Position numbers and translations under genes: made by a program. Source: Achromobacter sp. Bel (GTDB lineage Bacteria > Pseudomonadota > Gammaproteobacteria > Burkholderiales > Burkholderiaceae_B). Taken from it: 64,000 bases of DNA. The notes below the pieces were generated by a model, which saw only the letters and a program-made list of their open reading frames with translations, made no database searches and had not been told where the DNA came from. Below, piece by piece: positions 46,088 to 56,535 of the stretch; position 1 is the stretch's first letter, and each line of letters begins with the position of its first letter. Where the stretch lies: the NCBI RefSeq assembly GCF_012928505.1, contig NZ_JABBJN010000012.1, forward strand, positions 62,001-126,000, read 5' to 3'.

Positions 46088-46912
46088 ATGACCCTGTCTC
46101 ACGGCCCGCTGGGCCAGAGCGTGGCCTACGCCTCGCAATACGACCCCTCGCTGCTTTTTCCCATTGCGCGTTCGCACAACCGCGCGGCGCTGAACCTCAC
46201 CGCCGGCAACCTGCCCTTCACGGGTGTGGACCTGTGGAACGCCTACGAGCTCTCGTGGCTGGACGCCAAAGGCAAGCCGCGCGTGGCCATGGCCACGTTT
46301 TCGGTGCCGGCCGATAGCCCCAACATCATCGAATCCAAGTCGTTCAAGCTGTATCTGAACTCGTTCAACCAGACCCGCCTGGTCAACTCGGCCGCCCTGC
46401 GGGGCCGCCTGGAACGCGATCTGAGCGCCGCCGCCGGCGCGCCCGTAGGCCTGGACTTCTTCCTGCCGCAGCGCTTTTCCGAATTGCGCATGGGCGAGAT
46501 GGACGGCATCTATATCGACAAGCTGGATATCGAGATCGATACCTACGAGCCCGCGCCCGACGTGCTGCGCACCCGCCCTGGCGACATCGTCGAAGAGACG
46601 CTGGCCTCGCGCCTGTTGAAATCCAACTGCCCGGTCACCGGCCAGCCGGACTGGGCCAGCGTGCAGATCCGCTACCGCGGCGCCCCCATCGACCGCGAAT
46701 CGCTGCTGCGCTACGTCGTGTCCTTCCGCCAGCACGCGGAATTCCACGAGCACTGCGTCGAACGCATCTTCAGCGACATCATGCAGGCCTGCGCGCCCGA
46801 GCAATTGACGGTCTACGCGCGCTACACGCGACGCGGCGGGCTCGACATCAACCCGTGGCGCAGCAATGTCGAAGCCGCGCCCCCGGCGGACGTGCGCACC
46901 GTCCGCCAATAA
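46088..46912 (+). CDS. queF: NADPH-dependent 7-cyano-7-deazaguanine reductase (QueF)
   Basis: A 274-residue bimodular QueF that reduces preQ0 to preQ1 in queuosine synthesis. The N-terminal half has the substrate/NADPH motif [13 protein letters not shown]. The C-terminal half has [16 protein letters not shown] with the thioimide-forming cysteine and [20 protein letters not shown]. The length fits the YqeF-type two-domain class. Confidence 0.95.
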   Translation: MTLSHGPLGQSVAYASQYDPSLLFPIARSHNRAALNLTAGNLPFTGVDLWNAYELSWLDAKGKPRVAMATFSVPADSPNIIESKSFKLYLNSFNQTRLVNSAALRGRLERDLSAAAGAPVGLDFFLPQRFSELRMGEMDGIYIDKLDIEIDTYEPAPDVLRTRPGDIVEETLASRLLKSNCPVTGQPDWASVQIRYRGAPIDRESLLRYVVSFRQHAEFHEHCVERIFSDIMQACAPEQLTVYARYTRRGGLDINPWRSNVEAAPPADVRTVRQ

Positions 46913-46933
46913 GTGCCGCGCCCTGCCCCCGGC

Positions 46934-47938
46934 CTACTTCACAAAGGGCTCGGGCCGGGGCGTGCCGTCTTCGGACGGCGGCAGCACCGGGTATTGGATC
47001 ACCGGCTGGTCGCCCGTCAGCGTCTTCAGGAACGCGACGATGTCCGCGTTCTCTTCCGGCGTGAATTTGCGGCCCAGTTGCAGGCGGCCCATCACATCCA
47101 CCGCTTGCGTCAGCGTGGCGGCCTCGCCGTCGTGGAAGTACGGATAGGTCAGCGCCACATTGCGCAGCGTCGGCACCTTGAAGTTGAAACGGTCGGCGTC
47201 CTTGCCCGTCACCCCGGCCCGGCCCTCGGCCTTATTGTCGGTCTTGTAGGGCTCGACGAGCCCCATCTTCTGGAATGAATTGCCGCCCACGGCCACGCCG
47301 TTGTGGCAGGCAACGCAACCGCTGTTCTTGAACAGCGTGTAGCCCGCCAGTTCCTTCACCGTCAATGCCCGGTCATCGCCTTTGAGCCACTGGTCGAAAC
47401 GCGAATTCGGCGTCACCAGCGTTTCCTCGAAGGCAGCCAGCGCGCCCGTCACCTCGTCGATCGTGATGCCGTCCTTGCCGAACACCTGCTTGAATTCCGC
47501 ACGGTAGCCCGGGATGGAGTTCAGCACCTGCACCGCCAATTCGTGCGAAGACGCCATCTCCATCGGGTTGGCGATGGGGCCGCCCGCCTGCTCGCGCAGA
47601 TCCTTCGCGCGGCCGTCCCAGAACTGTGCGATGTTCAGGCTGGAGTTCAGCACCGTGGGCGAATTGATCGAGCCCTGCTGCCACTTATGGCCGATGGAGG
47701 CCTTCAGGTTGTCGGAGCCGCCCATACCCAGGTTGTGGCAAGAATTACAAGAAATGGCGCCCGAGCGCGACAGGCGCGGATCGAAGAACAGCTTCTTGCC
47801 CAGTTCCACTTTGGCCGGGTCCTTGACCCCCGCCGCTTCGATAGGCTGGATCGGTTCCTGCCTGGGGTTCCCCGCCGCGTGGCCCGCCCACAAGCCCAGG
47901 ACGACACCTGCCGCCAGCAACGCGCGCTGCTTTCTCAT
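46934..47938 (-). CDS. Di-haem cytochrome c peroxidase (CcpA/MauG family)
   Basis: A 334-residue periplasmic enzyme: signal peptide 1-22, then two haem motifs, CNSCH and CVACH, and the conserved FFDPRLSRSGAISC, IAQFWDGRA and VPTLRNVALTYPYFHDG segments. It reduces hydrogen peroxide with electrons from cytochrome c. AGGAGA with six bases spacing favours the ATG at 47938 over the one at 47944. It is a single gene, downstream of and convergent with queF. Confidence 0.92.
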   Translation of the reverse strand: MRKQRALLAAGVVLGLWAGHAAGNPRQEPIQPIEAAGVKDPAKVELGKKLFFDPRLSRSGAISCNSCHNLGMGGSDNLKASIGHKWQQGSINSPTVLNSSLNIAQFWDGRAKDLREQAGGPIANPMEMASSHELAVQVLNSIPGYRAEFKQVFGKDGITIDEVTGALAAFEETLVTPNSRFDQWLKGDDRALTVKELAGYTLFKNSGCVACHNGVAVGGNSFQKMGLVEPYKTDNKAEGRAGVTGKDADRFNFKVPTLRNVALTYPYFHDGEAATLTQAVDVMGRLQLGRKFTPEENADIVAFLKTLTGDQPVIQYPVLPPSEDGTPRPEPFVK

Positions 47939-48096
47939 CTGCATTCTCCTGTTGAATAACCACCACTTGTCTATGGTTATTACATCGGGAGGAACCTGCC
48001 GCGGCCTTGCTGCGTGTCAACCCGCGGCGCAGCCCGGCAACCGGCGTAACGCCGGTTTGATATGCCGCAACAAGCGGATCAGCCTTTGGTCCGCAG

Positions 48097-49005
48097 TCAG
48101 TCGAGCGGCGCGTGGGTACGAAGATGGGCTTCCAGGAAGTCCACGCACACCCGCACCTTGGCCGACGCGTTCAGGCGCGTCGGATACACGGCCCACACGT
48201 TCGCTTCCTGGCGGTATTGCGCCAGCACCTGCACCAGCTTGCCCTGGGCGATCAGCGGCCCCACGTCCCACATCGAACGCAGAATGATGCCGCGCCCGTC
48301 CACGGCCCACTGCACCACCATTTCGCCGTTGTTGGCGGACAGGGGCCCGCGCACCTTTACGGTATGCGCGCTGCGCCCGCGATGCACGCGCCACACGCCG
48401 AAGGGATGGTCGCGCTCTTTGATGACCAGGCAGTCGTGCGCCGGCAAGTCGGCCAGCGTGCGAGGCACGCCGCGCGCCGCCAGATAGGAAGGCGCCGCGC
48501 ACAGGACGCGATGATTGGTGGCGATCTTGCGCGCGATCACATGCGGGGCAATGTCGTCACCCACCCGCACGTCCAGGTCATAGCCTTCGGCCGCCACATC
48601 GATCAGGCGGTCGGCCACGTCGAAGCGCACCTGCATCGCGGGATGCTGGCCCACGAACGCCGACAGCGCCGGCGCCACCACGCGCCGGCCAAAGCCGAAG
48701 CTGCTGCATACCCGAAGCAGGCCACGCGGTTCGCGCCGCGCGACGCTGACCTCTTCGACCAGATGGTCCATGTCGTCCAACACCCGCTGCGCCCAGTGAT
48801 AGACGCGTTCGCCGCCCTCGCTGATGACCACGCGGCGCGTGGTGCGGTGGAACAGCTTGATGCCCAGGCTTTCCTCCATCAGGCGGATGCGCTTGGTGAC
48901 ATAAGCGGGCGACATGCCCAAGTCTTCCGCAGCCTTGGAAAAGCTGGACGCGCGCGCCACCGCGTTGAAAACGCGGAGGTCGGCGGGGAGCAGGTCATTA
49001 TTCAC
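48097..49005 (-). CDS. LysR family regulator next to tartrate dehydrogenase
   Basis: A 302-residue LysR regulator (HTH LRVFNAVARASSFSKAAEDL then SPAYVTKRIRLMEESLGIKL, linker HRTTRRVVISEGG). The start is a GTG at 49005. It is divergent from the dehydrogenase gene and belongs to the CrgA/DmlR-like group; DmlR controls the related D-malate dehydrogenase in E. coli, which supports a role here. Confidence 0.9.
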   Translation of the reverse strand: MNNDLLPADLRVFNAVARASSFSKAAEDLGMSPAYVTKRIRLMEESLGIKLFHRTTRRVVISEGGERVYHWAQRVLDDMDHLVEEVSVARREPRGLLRVCSSFGFGRRVVAPALSAFVGQHPAMQVRFDVADRLIDVAAEGYDLDVRVGDDIAPHVIARKIATNHRVLCAAPSYLAARGVPRTLADLPAHDCLVIKERDHPFGVWRVHRGRSAHTVKVRGPLSANNGEMVVQWAVDGRGIILRSMWDVGPLIAQGKLVQVLAQYRQEANVWAVYPTRLNASAKVRVCVDFLEAHLRTHAPLD

Positions 49006-49033
49006 GATATGTGCATAGTCAATTCACGACATG
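49001..49033. promoter_or_regulatory. Direct repeats TTCACGAtATG / TTCACGAcATG in the LysR-dehydrogenase gap
   Basis: TTCACGATATG (49001-49011) and TTCACGACATG (49023-49033) are 22 bases apart, two helical turns. The first overlaps the LysR start codon. Probable LysR binding region, inferred. Confidence 0.55.
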
Positions 49034-49103
49034 GTCCATTGTAGATTGCCGCCGCCTCCGCCTACGATGGCCCATTCCATTTTCAACTCCGCTATCCCAC
49101 ACC

Positions 49104-50180
49104 ATGACCCACGTTTTCAAAATCGCGGCCATCGCCGGCGACGGCATCGGCAATGAAGTCATGCCCGAAGGCCTGCGCGCCGTCGAGGCCGCCGCCAAGC
49201 GTTTCGGCCTGGCCCTGCAGATCGATACGTTCCCCTGGGCCAATTGCGACTACTACGCGCAACATGGCGAGATGATGCCGGCCGACTGGAAGGCCCAGCT
49301 GCAAGGCTACGACGCGATCTTCTTCGGCGCCGTGGGCTGGCCCGCGACCGTGCCGGACCACATTTCGCTGTGGGGTTCGCTCTTGAAATTCCGCCGCGAA
49401 TTCGACCAATACATCAATCTGCGCCATGTGCGCCTGTTCGACGGCGTACCCTGCCCGCTGGCCGGCCGCCGCGCGGGCGACATCGACTTTTTCATCGTGC
49501 GCGAGAACACGGAAGGCGAATACACCAATCTGGGCGGCCGCCTGTTCGCCGATACCGACCGCGAAATCGTCATCCAGGAATCCGTGTTCACGCGGCACGG
49601 CACCGACCGCGTCATGCGCTACGCCTTCGAATTGGCCAACCGCCGTGAACGCAAGCAACTTACTGTGGCCACCAAAAGCAACGGCATCGCCATCAGCATG
49701 CCGTGGTGGGACGAACGCGCCGACGCAATGGGCAAGCACTATCCAGATGTCAAAACCGACAAGCAGCACATCGACATCCTGGCGGCGCGCTTCGTGCTGC
49801 AACCGCAGCGCTTCGACGTCGTGGTGGCGTCCAACCTGTTCGGCGACATCCTGTCGGACCTGGGGCCCGCGTGCACCGGCACCATCGGCATCGCGCCGTC
49901 CGCGAACCTGAACCCGGAACGCAAGTTTCCGTCACTGTTCGAACCCGTGCACGGTTCGGCGCCGGACATCTACGGCCAGGGAATCGCCAACCCCATCGCC
50001 ATGATCTGGTCAGGCGCGCTGATGCTGCAGTTCCTGGGCAGCCAGGACGCGCACGACGCCATCCTGCGTGCCATCGAACACTGCCTCAAGGACGGCCCCC
50101 GCACGCCCGACCTGGGCGGCAACGCCCGCACCGAAGACATTGGCCGCGCCATTGCGGCGCACATCGAGGCGCACGCCTGA
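49104..50180 (+). CDS. Tartrate/D-malate dehydrogenase (TtuC/DmlA type)
   Basis: A 358-residue beta-decarboxylating dehydrogenase of the isocitrate/isopropylmalate family. AAIAGDGIGNEV opens it, then FFIVRENTEGEYTNLGGR, FDVVVASNLFGDILSDLGPA and PVHGSAPDIYGQGIANP. The DHISLWG segment is typical of tartrate/D-malate dehydrogenases rather than LeuB. It uses NAD and Mn/Mg. A bidirectional terminator follows. Confidence 0.9.
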   Translation: MTHVFKIAAIAGDGIGNEVMPEGLRAVEAAAKRFGLALQIDTFPWANCDYYAQHGEMMPADWKAQLQGYDAIFFGAVGWPATVPDHISLWGSLLKFRREFDQYINLRHVRLFDGVPCPLAGRRAGDIDFFIVRENTEGEYTNLGGRLFADTDREIVIQESVFTRHGTDRVMRYAFELANRRERKQLTVATKSNGIAISMPWWDERADAMGKHYPDVKTDKQHIDILAARFVLQPQRFDVVVASNLFGDILSDLGPACTGTIGIAPSANLNPERKFPSLFEPVHGSAPDIYGQGIANPIAMIWSGALMLQFLGSQDAHDAILRAIEHCLKDGPRTPDLGGNARTEDIGRAIAAHIEAHA

Positions 50181-50190
50181 CCCTTGGAAA

Positions 50191-50226
50191 GCAAAAAAGG
50201 CGCACCCTCGGGTGCGCCTTTTTTGC
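50191..50226. terminator. Bidirectional terminator between tartrate dehydrogenase and MFS genes
   Basis: GGCGCACC-CTCG-GGTGCGCC (50199-50218) is flanked by AAAAAA on the left and TTTTTT on the right, so it can stop both converging transcripts. Confidence 0.93.
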
Positions 50227-50253
50227 TGCGTGCCGCTTTAAGCGGCGTCCCGA

Positions 50254-51552
50254 TCAGGATCGGGCGGCCACGCCCCCCGCCACGACGGGATCCGCGCGGC
50301 GCGCCTGCACCGCGATCCACTGGGCCAGCAACGCGGCCACGGCGAACGCCACGCCGGCGCCCACCCATGGGCCCTGGCGCAATCCCGCGTCCAGCAACAG
50401 GCCGAAGGCCAAGGGCCCCAGCGCCGACCCCACATCCATGCCCGAATACACCAGGCCGTAGACCGAACCGGTCGAGCCTTTCGGCGTCACGCGGCGGATC
50501 AGCATGTCGCGCGACGGCGCGGCCACGCCCGAGCAGAAGCCAGCCAGCCCTACCACGGGCGCCGCCAGCGCGGCAGGCACCAGGCCCAGCGCCAGCACCA
50601 CCAGCGTCAGGCCGGCCAGCATCAGCGCCACCATCACCGTGCGTTCGGTGCGCGGGTTGGCGGACACCAGGAAGCCGCCGGCGGCCATGCCCACGGCGGA
50701 CGCCACCATGTAGCCCGACAGCGCCGAACTGGCCAGCACTTCGGACAGGCCGTACAACTGGTCCAGCAACGGGATCGTGTAGTTCTGCACGGAAGACAGG
50801 GCTACCGACGTGCAAGCGAAGAACAGGAACGCGCCCCACAGCGCCGGCTTGGACAGCAGCGTCGCCAGCGTGGTCAGCACGCTCTCTTGCGGCCTGGCCG
50901 CCGGTTTCGCGGCCTTCGTGTCGCCGTGGGTATCCGTTTCCATACCCGTCGGGCCGCCAAGCAGGTCGCGGCCCAACACCGTCAGCAACAGCACCGCGGC
51001 CACCAGGCCGGCGGCGCTGTAGGCCGCCACGCGCCAGTCGGCCAGCAAGGTGATCGTCGTCATGAAGACCGGCGTCAATGCCCAGCCCAGGTTGCCCGTC
51101 AGCCCGTGCGCCGAGAACGCGTGGCCCAGGCGGGACGCCGTGATGCGGTGGTTGATGATGGAATAGTCGGCCGGGTGGAAGACCGAATTCCCGATGCCGC
51201 CAACCACGGCAGCCGCCATCAGCATGGTGTAGCCGTTGGCCGAGCCGATCAGCAGGCCGGACAGGACGAAGCACGTCAACCCGAACCAGAGCACGGGCCG
51301 CGCCCCGATGCGATCGACGACGAAGCCAGACGATGCCTGGCCGATGCCGGACACCACGTAGAAAGTCGCCACTAGCGCGCCGACCCGGGCGAAGTCCAGC
51401 CCGAATTCGTTGGCCAGCGACACGTTGAGCAAGGGCAGCACCAGTTGGAAGAAATGCGAGGCGGCGTGCGCGACGCCGATCAGCAGGATCGTCTTCCAGT
51501 CACGCCGGCGGACGTCGGCGTCCGAAGGCAAGGTATTCGCAGGGGTGTTCAT
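50254..51552 (-). CDS. MFS transporter, fosmidomycin-resistance (Fsr)-like
   Basis: A 432-residue protein with 12 predicted helices in two bundles, joined by a charged loop around residues 205-225 (THGDTKAAKPAARPQE). HAASHFFQLVLPLL, the GFVVDRIGARPVL loop and GGIGNSVFHPADYSIINHR, the Fsr-family signature, point to the fosmidomycin-resistance group of exporters. The substrate is unknown. It is convergent with the tartrate dehydrogenase. Confidence 0.85.
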   Translation of the reverse strand: MNTPANTLPSDADVRRRDWKTILLIGVAHAASHFFQLVLPLLNVSLANEFGLDFARVGALVATFYVVSGIGQASSGFVVDRIGARPVLWFGLTCFVLSGLLIGSANGYTMLMAAAVVGGIGNSVFHPADYSIINHRITASRLGHAFSAHGLTGNLGWALTPVFMTTITLLADWRVAAYSAAGLVAAVLLLTVLGRDLLGGPTGMETDTHGDTKAAKPAARPQESVLTTLATLLSKPALWGAFLFFACTSVALSSVQNYTIPLLDQLYGLSEVLASSALSGYMVASAVGMAAGGFLVSANPRTERTVMVALMLAGLTLVVLALGLVPAALAAPVVGLAGFCSGVAAPSRDMLIRRVTPKGSTGSVYGLVYSGMDVGSALGPLAFGLLLDAGLRQGPWVGAGVAFAVAALLAQWIAVQARRADPVVAGGVAARS

Positions 51553-51764
51553 TGCAAAAGGCCGCGGCAGCGGCGAGTGGCGCCCGCCTTGAGGCGGTGC
51601 GCGGGTTGTCTCCGGCGACGTCCGGGCGGCCCGGGCGTCGTGTTCTTGGCGAATGCGGCGGCAAGGCCGGGCCGGATCATGCCGGCCATCGCTCTTGGAC
51701 TGTCACGGCGGCCGCCTTGCGCGAGCCGCGCCGCCGTGTGGGAATCAGGGTAGCGCCAGACGCC

Positions 51765-52337
51765 TTACAGCGCCTTCTCGCGGATGGCGGGCCAGGCGCG
51801 CTGCAGGTAGTACAGCATCGACCAGACCGTCAGCACCGCCGCGACGATGATCAGCACGTCGCCCAGCAGCTTGGTGCTGACGCCGTAGACGGGCTGGTTG
51901 TACAGCAGGCAGGGAATCGCCACCATCTGGGCCGCCGTCTTGAACTTGCCCAGGCGGTGCACCGCCACGCTGGCGCTGGCGCCGATCTTGGCCATCCATT
52001 CGCGCAACGCCGAAATGGTGATTTCACGGCCGATGATGATCAGCGAGATGAACGCGTCGACGCGGCTCAAGTCCAGCAGGACGATCAACGCGGCGCACAC
52101 CATCAGCTTGTCGGCGACGGGATCCAGGAAGGCGCCGAAGGCCGAAGTCTGGTTCCAGCGGCGGGCCAGCCATCCGTCGAACCAGTCGGTCAGCGCCGCA
52201 ATGATGAACGCCCACGCGGCAAACGTGTCGCGCGTGGGGACCGACATCCAGCTTTCGGGCAGGTAGAACAGCCCGACCACCAGCGGAATCATGGCGATGC
52301 GCAGCCATGTCAGGATAATGGGAACGTTAATTGGCAT
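51765..52337 (-). CDS. pgsA: CDP-diacylglycerol-glycerol-3-phosphate 3-phosphatidyltransferase (PgsA)
   Basis: A 190-residue membrane enzyme of phosphatidylglycerol synthesis. The CDP-alcohol phosphotransferase motif is complete: DWFDGWLARR followed by GAFLDPVADK. NVPIILTWLRI opens the protein, as usual. It follows uvrC, the same order as in many proteobacteria (uvrC-pgsA). Confidence 0.96.
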   Translation of the reverse strand: MPINVPIILTWLRIAMIPLVVGLFYLPESWMSVPTRDTFAAWAFIIAALTDWFDGWLARRWNQTSAFGAFLDPVADKLMVCAALIVLLDLSRVDAFISLIIIGREITISALREWMAKIGASASVAVHRLGKFKTAAQMVAIPCLLYNQPVYGVSTKLLGDVLIIVAAVLTVWSMLYYLQRAWPAIREKAL

Positions 52338-52429
52338 AGTGTCCGTATGCTACATCAGCCGGGTGACGCTGGCTGTATCGGCACGCCACGGCGGCCGCCC
52401 GCTGGCCGTGCCGGGGGCAGGCGTAGCGG

Positions 52430-54259
52430 TTATCCACGCAAGGCCTCGTAGATACGTTCGGCCAGATCCTGGGAAATGCCGTCCACCGACGCCAGGTCTT
52501 CGATGCTGGCGGAAGCCACCCCCGAAAACCCACCGAACCGGGCCAGCAACCGCTGGCGCCGCCGGGCGCCCACGCCTTCGATCTCTTCCAGCCGCGACAC
52601 GTTGCGCGTCTTGGCGCGCCGGGCGCGCATGCCGGTAATGGCGAAACGGTGCGCCTCGTCGCGCACCTGGGCGATCAACATCAGCGCGGCGGATTCGCCC
52701 CCCAGAGCGACCGGAGGCCGTTCGTCGGCGAACACCAGCGTTTCCAGGCCGACCTTGCGCCCTTCTCCCTTGGCCACGCCCACCAGCGTCTGGATATCCA
52801 GGCCCAATTCCACGAAAACCTTGCGGGCCACTTCCACCTGGCCCTTGCCGCCATCAATCAGCACCAGGCCGGGCATCTGCGCATCGCCGTCGGCCACTTT
52901 GGCGAAGCGGCGCGTCAGCACCTGGCGCATCGCGGCGTAGTCGTCGCCCGGCGTGATGCCGGCGATGTTGTAACGGCGATACAGCGACGGCTGCATGTCG
53001 TGGTGCTCGAACACCACACAGGACGCCTGGGTCGCCTCGCCAGCGGTGTGGCTGATGTCGAAACATTCAATGCGCAGCGCGTCCAGCGCGGCTTCGTCCG
53101 TGTCCAGGTCCAGCGCTTCGGCCAGCGCCAGGGTGCGACCCGCGCGGGCGCCGGATTCGGTCAAGGCCCGGGCCAGCGCCATTTCGGCGTTTTTCAGCGC
53201 CTGCTCCAGCCACGAACGGCGGGCGCCCTGTGGACGCGTCAGCATCCTGGACGGCCGCCCGCCCGCCTGCTCGACCAGCAGGCCGATCAGGTCCGGGTCG
53301 GGCAAGGCGTGGGAACCGACCAGCACGGGTGGCATGGCATTGTCGGTGTAGTGCTGGGCAACGAACGCCTCCAGCACCTGGGGCGCGGCTTCGCCTTCGG
53401 CATGCGACGGAAAGAACGGCTTGTCGCCCAGGTGGCGGCCGCCCCGCACCATCGCCAGGTTCACACAGACCTTGCCGCCGGCCACGGCCACCGCGATGAT
53501 GTCGGTGTCTTCACCGCTGGTGTTCTCCATGGTCTGCTGGTGCAAGACGCGCGCCAGCGATCCCATCTGGTCGCGCAGCGCCGCGGCTTCCTCGAAGCGC
53601 AACTCGCCCGCCGCCTGCTGCATGCGGGCCTCGATCTCGCCCATCACATCCTTGGCTTCGCCGTTCAGGAAGCGCACCGCGCGCTGTACGTCGCGTTCAT
53701 ACTCCGCCGCTTCGATCGCGCCCACGCAAGGCGCCGAACAGCGCCCGATCTGATGCAGCAGGCAGGGCCGCGAGCGGTTGGCGAAGACCGTGTCCTCACA
53801 GGTGCGCAAGCGGAAGACCTTTTGCAGGATCTGGATGGTCTCGCGCACGGCCCAGGCGTTGGGGAACGGCCCGAAGTACTGGCCCCGCTTGTTCGTCGCG
53901 CCGCGGTAGTAGGCGATGCGCGGCCATTCATGGCCCGTGATCAGCAGATAGGGGTAAGACTTGTCGTCGCGGAACAGGATGTTGTAGCGCGGCTTCAGGC
54001 TCTTGATGAGGTTGTTTTCCAGGATCAGCGCTTCGGCTTCCGAGCGCGTGACCGTCACCTCCAGCCGGGCCACCTTCGACACCATCTGGGCGATGCGGGG
54101 GCTGGCCAGGTTCTTCTGGAAATACGACGAGACGCGCTTCTTCAGGTCGCGCGCCTTGCCGACATACATGACTTCACCCGCCGCATCCAGGTGCCGATAG
54201 ACACCCGGCAGGTGCGGCAGGTCAGCCAGGAACGATTTGAGATTGAAGTCGTCGGGCAT
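52430..54259 (-). CDS. uvrC: Excinuclease ABC subunit C (UvrC)
   Basis: A 609-residue nucleotide-excision-repair nuclease. It has the GIY-YIG domain ([23 protein letters not shown]), the UVR/UvrB-binding helix (about 200-240), the RNase H-like C-terminal nuclease ([23 protein letters not shown]) and a terminal helix-hairpin-helix pair ([13 protein letters not shown]). The ATG at 54259 lies inside the end of nagZ, a 38-base overlap. Confidence 0.96.
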   Translation of the reverse strand: MPDDFNLKSFLADLPHLPGVYRHLDAAGEVMYVGKARDLKKRVSSYFQKNLASPRIAQMVSKVARLEVTVTRSEAEALILENNLIKSLKPRYNILFRDDKSYPYLLITGHEWPRIAYYRGATNKRGQYFGPFPNAWAVRETIQILQKVFRLRTCEDTVFANRSRPCLLHQIGRCSAPCVGAIEAAEYERDVQRAVRFLNGEAKDVMGEIEARMQQAAGELRFEEAAALRDQMGSLARVLHQQTMENTSGEDTDIIAVAVAGGKVCVNLAMVRGGRHLGDKPFFPSHAEGEAAPQVLEAFVAQHYTDNAMPPVLVGSHALPDPDLIGLLVEQAGGRPSRMLTRPQGARRSWLEQALKNAEMALARALTESGARAGRTLALAEALDLDTDEAALDALRIECFDISHTAGEATQASCVVFEHHDMQPSLYRRYNIAGITPGDDYAAMRQVLTRRFAKVADGDAQMPGLVLIDGGKGQVEVARKVFVELGLDIQTLVGVAKGEGRKVGLETLVFADERPPVALGGESAALMLIAQVRDEAHRFAITGMRARRAKTRNVSRLEEIEGVGARRRQRLLARFGGFSGVASASIEDLASVDGISQDLAERIYEALRG

Positions 54260-55280
54260 TCTGATAGCGGCGTTCTGCCTGCAAGGTATCCCAGTCGGGC
54301 GCATCGAAACGCGGCATCAGGCGGCGGATGCGTTCGACCGATTCGGGCGCGTGGTCGAACTTCAGGCGCGACAGCAGCTCGTCGGCCAGGTCCGGCCGAT
54401 TGCACACCAGCACCATGTCGCAGCCGGCGCGCAAGGCGGCGTTGGCACGGTCCAGGATGTCGCCGGCCACCGATGCGCCTTCCATCGTCAGGTCGTCCGA
54501 AAACACCACGCCGTCATAGCCCAGGCGCTTGCGCAGGATGTCCTGCACCCAGCGCTTGGAGAAACCGGCCGGATGCTTGTCGACCTTGGGGTAGATCACG
54601 TGCGCCGGCATCACGGACGGCAGCACGGCATCGCCCAGCCAGGCGTACGGCGCGGCGTCGTCCTTGAGGATCTCGTCCAGCCCGCGCGGGTCCACGGGAA
54701 TCTCGTGATGGGAATCCGCGCCCACGAAGCCATGGCCCGGGAAATGCTTGCCGCAGGCGGACATGCCGGCCAGGGCCAGCCCCTGGATCAAGGCGCGCGA
54801 CAGCATGGCGACCACGCGCGGATCGGTGTGGAACGCGCGGTTGCCGATCACCTTGCTGACGCCGTAGTCCAGGTCCAGCACGGGCGTGAAGCTCATGTCC
54901 ACGCCGCAGGCGCGCAGCTCGGCGGCCAGCACATAGCCGGCCTCGGTCGCCAGGCGCATGGCCTGAAGCGGATCGCGGTCCCACAACATGCCCAGGTCGC
55001 GCATGGCGGGCAAGGCGGTGAAACCATCCTCGCGGAAGCGCTGCACGCGGCCGCCTTCGTGGTCCACCAGGATCAGCAGCGGCTCCTTGCGGGCCTTGTG
55101 GATCTGGCGCGTCAGCTTGGTCAGCTGCTTGCGGCTTTCGAAATTGCGGGCAAAGAGGATCACGCCGCCCACCAACGGATGGCGCAGGCGGACCTTCTCT
55201 TCCTGGGTCAGCGTGTATCCCGCCACATCGACCATCACGGGGCCGGGGGGCAGGACCGCCTTGGATTTTTTCTTGGCCAT
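54222..55280 (-). CDS. nagZ: Beta-N-acetylhexosaminidase (NagZ)
   Basis: A 352-residue family 3 glycosidase of the cytoplasmic peptidoglycan-recycling pathway; it removes GlcNAc from anhydro-muropeptides. [30 protein letters not shown] (with the acid/base D-H pair) and [12 protein letters not shown] (nucleophile aspartate) are visible. The products feed AmpR-type beta-lactamase induction where present. The start is preceded by a Lys-rich N-terminus, AKKKSK. Confidence 0.95.
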   Translation of the reverse strand: MAKKKSKAVLPPGPVMVDVAGYTLTQEEKVRLRHPLVGGVILFARNFESRKQLTKLTRQIHKARKEPLLILVDHEGGRVQRFREDGFTALPAMRDLGMLWDRDPLQAMRLATEAGYVLAAELRACGVDMSFTPVLDLDYGVSKVIGNRAFHTDPRVVAMLSRALIQGLALAGMSACGKHFPGHGFVGADSHHEIPVDPRGLDEILKDDAAPYAWLGDAVLPSVMPAHVIYPKVDKHPAGFSKRWVQDILRKRLGYDGVVFSDDLTMEGASVAGDILDRANAALRAGCDMVLVCNRPDLADELLSRLKFDHAPESVERIRRLMPRFDAPDWDTLQAERRYQNARRLQSQIVPG

Positions 55281-55344
55281 GGGGCTGTCCTTGTGTCTAA
55301 GTCAGGCAATCCTACGCCGGGGCCCCCGTTTGTCGGGGCCGGGC

Positions 55345-55776
55345 TCAGGGCTTGCGTTCGACCACCACGTACGCGGCGGCCATGTCGGATTCGTCGGTGA
55401 TGGAGACGTGCGCCGCGCCGAAGCGCTGGTTATACCAATCCAGCAGTTCGGGCGCGATCACCAGCACCGGGCGCCCGCCAGGGGCATTCAGGGTCTGCAC
55501 GCGACGCCACGTCATGGGCATGCGCATGCCCAGGCCGATCGCTTTCGAGAACGCTTCCTTGGCCGCAAAGCGGGTGGCCAGGAAACGCACACCGCGCACC
55601 GGATCCCGGGCACGGCGCGCCTGGAACTTCTGCAATTCTTCCACGCCCAGGATCTTTTCCGCAAAGCGATCGCCGTGGCGCTCCAGTGCGCGCTCGATGC
55701 GGTCGATGCGCAAAAGGTCCATGCCGATGCCGGCGATGGCACCAGCGGGCGCAGGCGTTTTGGGCGCGTCAGACAT
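55345..55776 (-). CDS. acpS: Holo-[acyl-carrier-protein] synthase (AcpS)
   Basis: A 143-residue phosphopantetheinyl transferase that activates [19 protein letters not shown] and [20 protein letters not shown] carry the Mg-binding Asp and Glu. It follows pdxJ by 18 bases, the classic pdxJ-acpS pair. Confidence 0.95.
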   Translation of the reverse strand: MSDAPKTPAPAGAIAGIGMDLLRIDRIERALERHGDRFAEKILGVEELQKFQARRARDPVRGVRFLATRFAAKEAFSKAIGLGMRMPMTWRRVQTLNAPGGRPVLVIAPELLDWYNQRFGAAHVSITDESDMAAAYVVVERKP

Positions 55777-55794
55777 GGGCTTGCAAAGGCCTCG

Positions 55795-56535
55795 TCACCG
55801 GCCGCGCAGCGCTTGCAGGCGGGCCTGCACCATCAGCGCCTTCATGTCGCGCACCGCTTTCTCCCAACCGTCGAACACCGCTTGCGCCACGATGGCATGG
55901 CCGATATTCAGTTCGGAAATACCGTCGATGGCAGCGACCGGCGACACGTTGCCGACGTGCAGGCCGTGCCCCGCGTTCACGCGCAGGCCATGGCGCAGGC
56001 CTTCGGTGACGGCCAGACGGATGCGTTGCAGTTCCGCCTGGGCGGCGTCGCCCTCGGCTTCGGCATAGGCGCCCGTGTGCAATTCGATCACCGGCGCGCC
56101 GGCCTTGGCCGCCGCGGCGATCTGCACCGGGTCCGGATCGATGAACAGCGACACGCGGATGCCAGCTTCGGCCAGCAACCCCACGGCGTCCGACACCGGC
56201 CCCATCGCGCCCGCCACTTCCAGCCCGCCCTCGGTAGTGAGTTCGGTGCGCTTTTCAGGCACCAGGCACACATCGCTGGGCTTGACCGCGCAGGCGATCT
56301 CGAGCATTTCGGCGGTGATCGCGCATTCCAGATTCATGCGCGTACGCAAGAGCGGGCGGATGGCATAGACATCCGCGTCCTGAATGTGGCGCCGGTCTTC
56401 GCGCAGATGCAGCGTGATCAGGTCGGCCCCGGCGTCTTCCGCGCGCAGCGCGGCGGCCACCGGATCCGGGTACGCCGTATGGCGCTGTTGCCGCAATGTG
56501 GCAACGTGATCGATATTTACACCAAGTTCTATCAT
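55795..56535 (-). CDS. pdxJ: Pyridoxine 5'-phosphate synthase (PdxJ)
   Basis: A 246-residue TIM barrel that forms pyridoxine 5'-phosphate. The N-terminus [17 protein letters not shown], the [13 protein letters not shown] and [17 protein letters not shown] segments and [11 protein letters not shown] are all diagnostic. The ATG overlaps the stop of the outer-membrane efflux gene by 4 bases, which links vitamin B6 synthesis to the efflux operon. Confidence 0.96.
   Translation of the reverse strand: MIELGVNIDHVATLRQQRHTAYPDPVAAALRAEDAGADLITLHLREDRRHIQDADVYAIRPLLRTRMNLECAITAEMLEIACAVKPSDVCLVPEKRTELTTEGGLEVAGAMGPVSDAVGLLAEAGIRVSLFIDPDPVQIAAAAKAGAPVIELHTGAYAEAEGDAAQAELQRIRLAVTEGLRHGLRVNAGHGLHVGNVSPVAAIDGISELNIGHAIVAQAVFDGWEKAVRDMKALMVQARLQALRGR

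Noticed and set aside
52649..54667. 672-codon plus-strand frame
   Set aside because: It is antisense to uvrC and nagZ, both of which have full family motifs.
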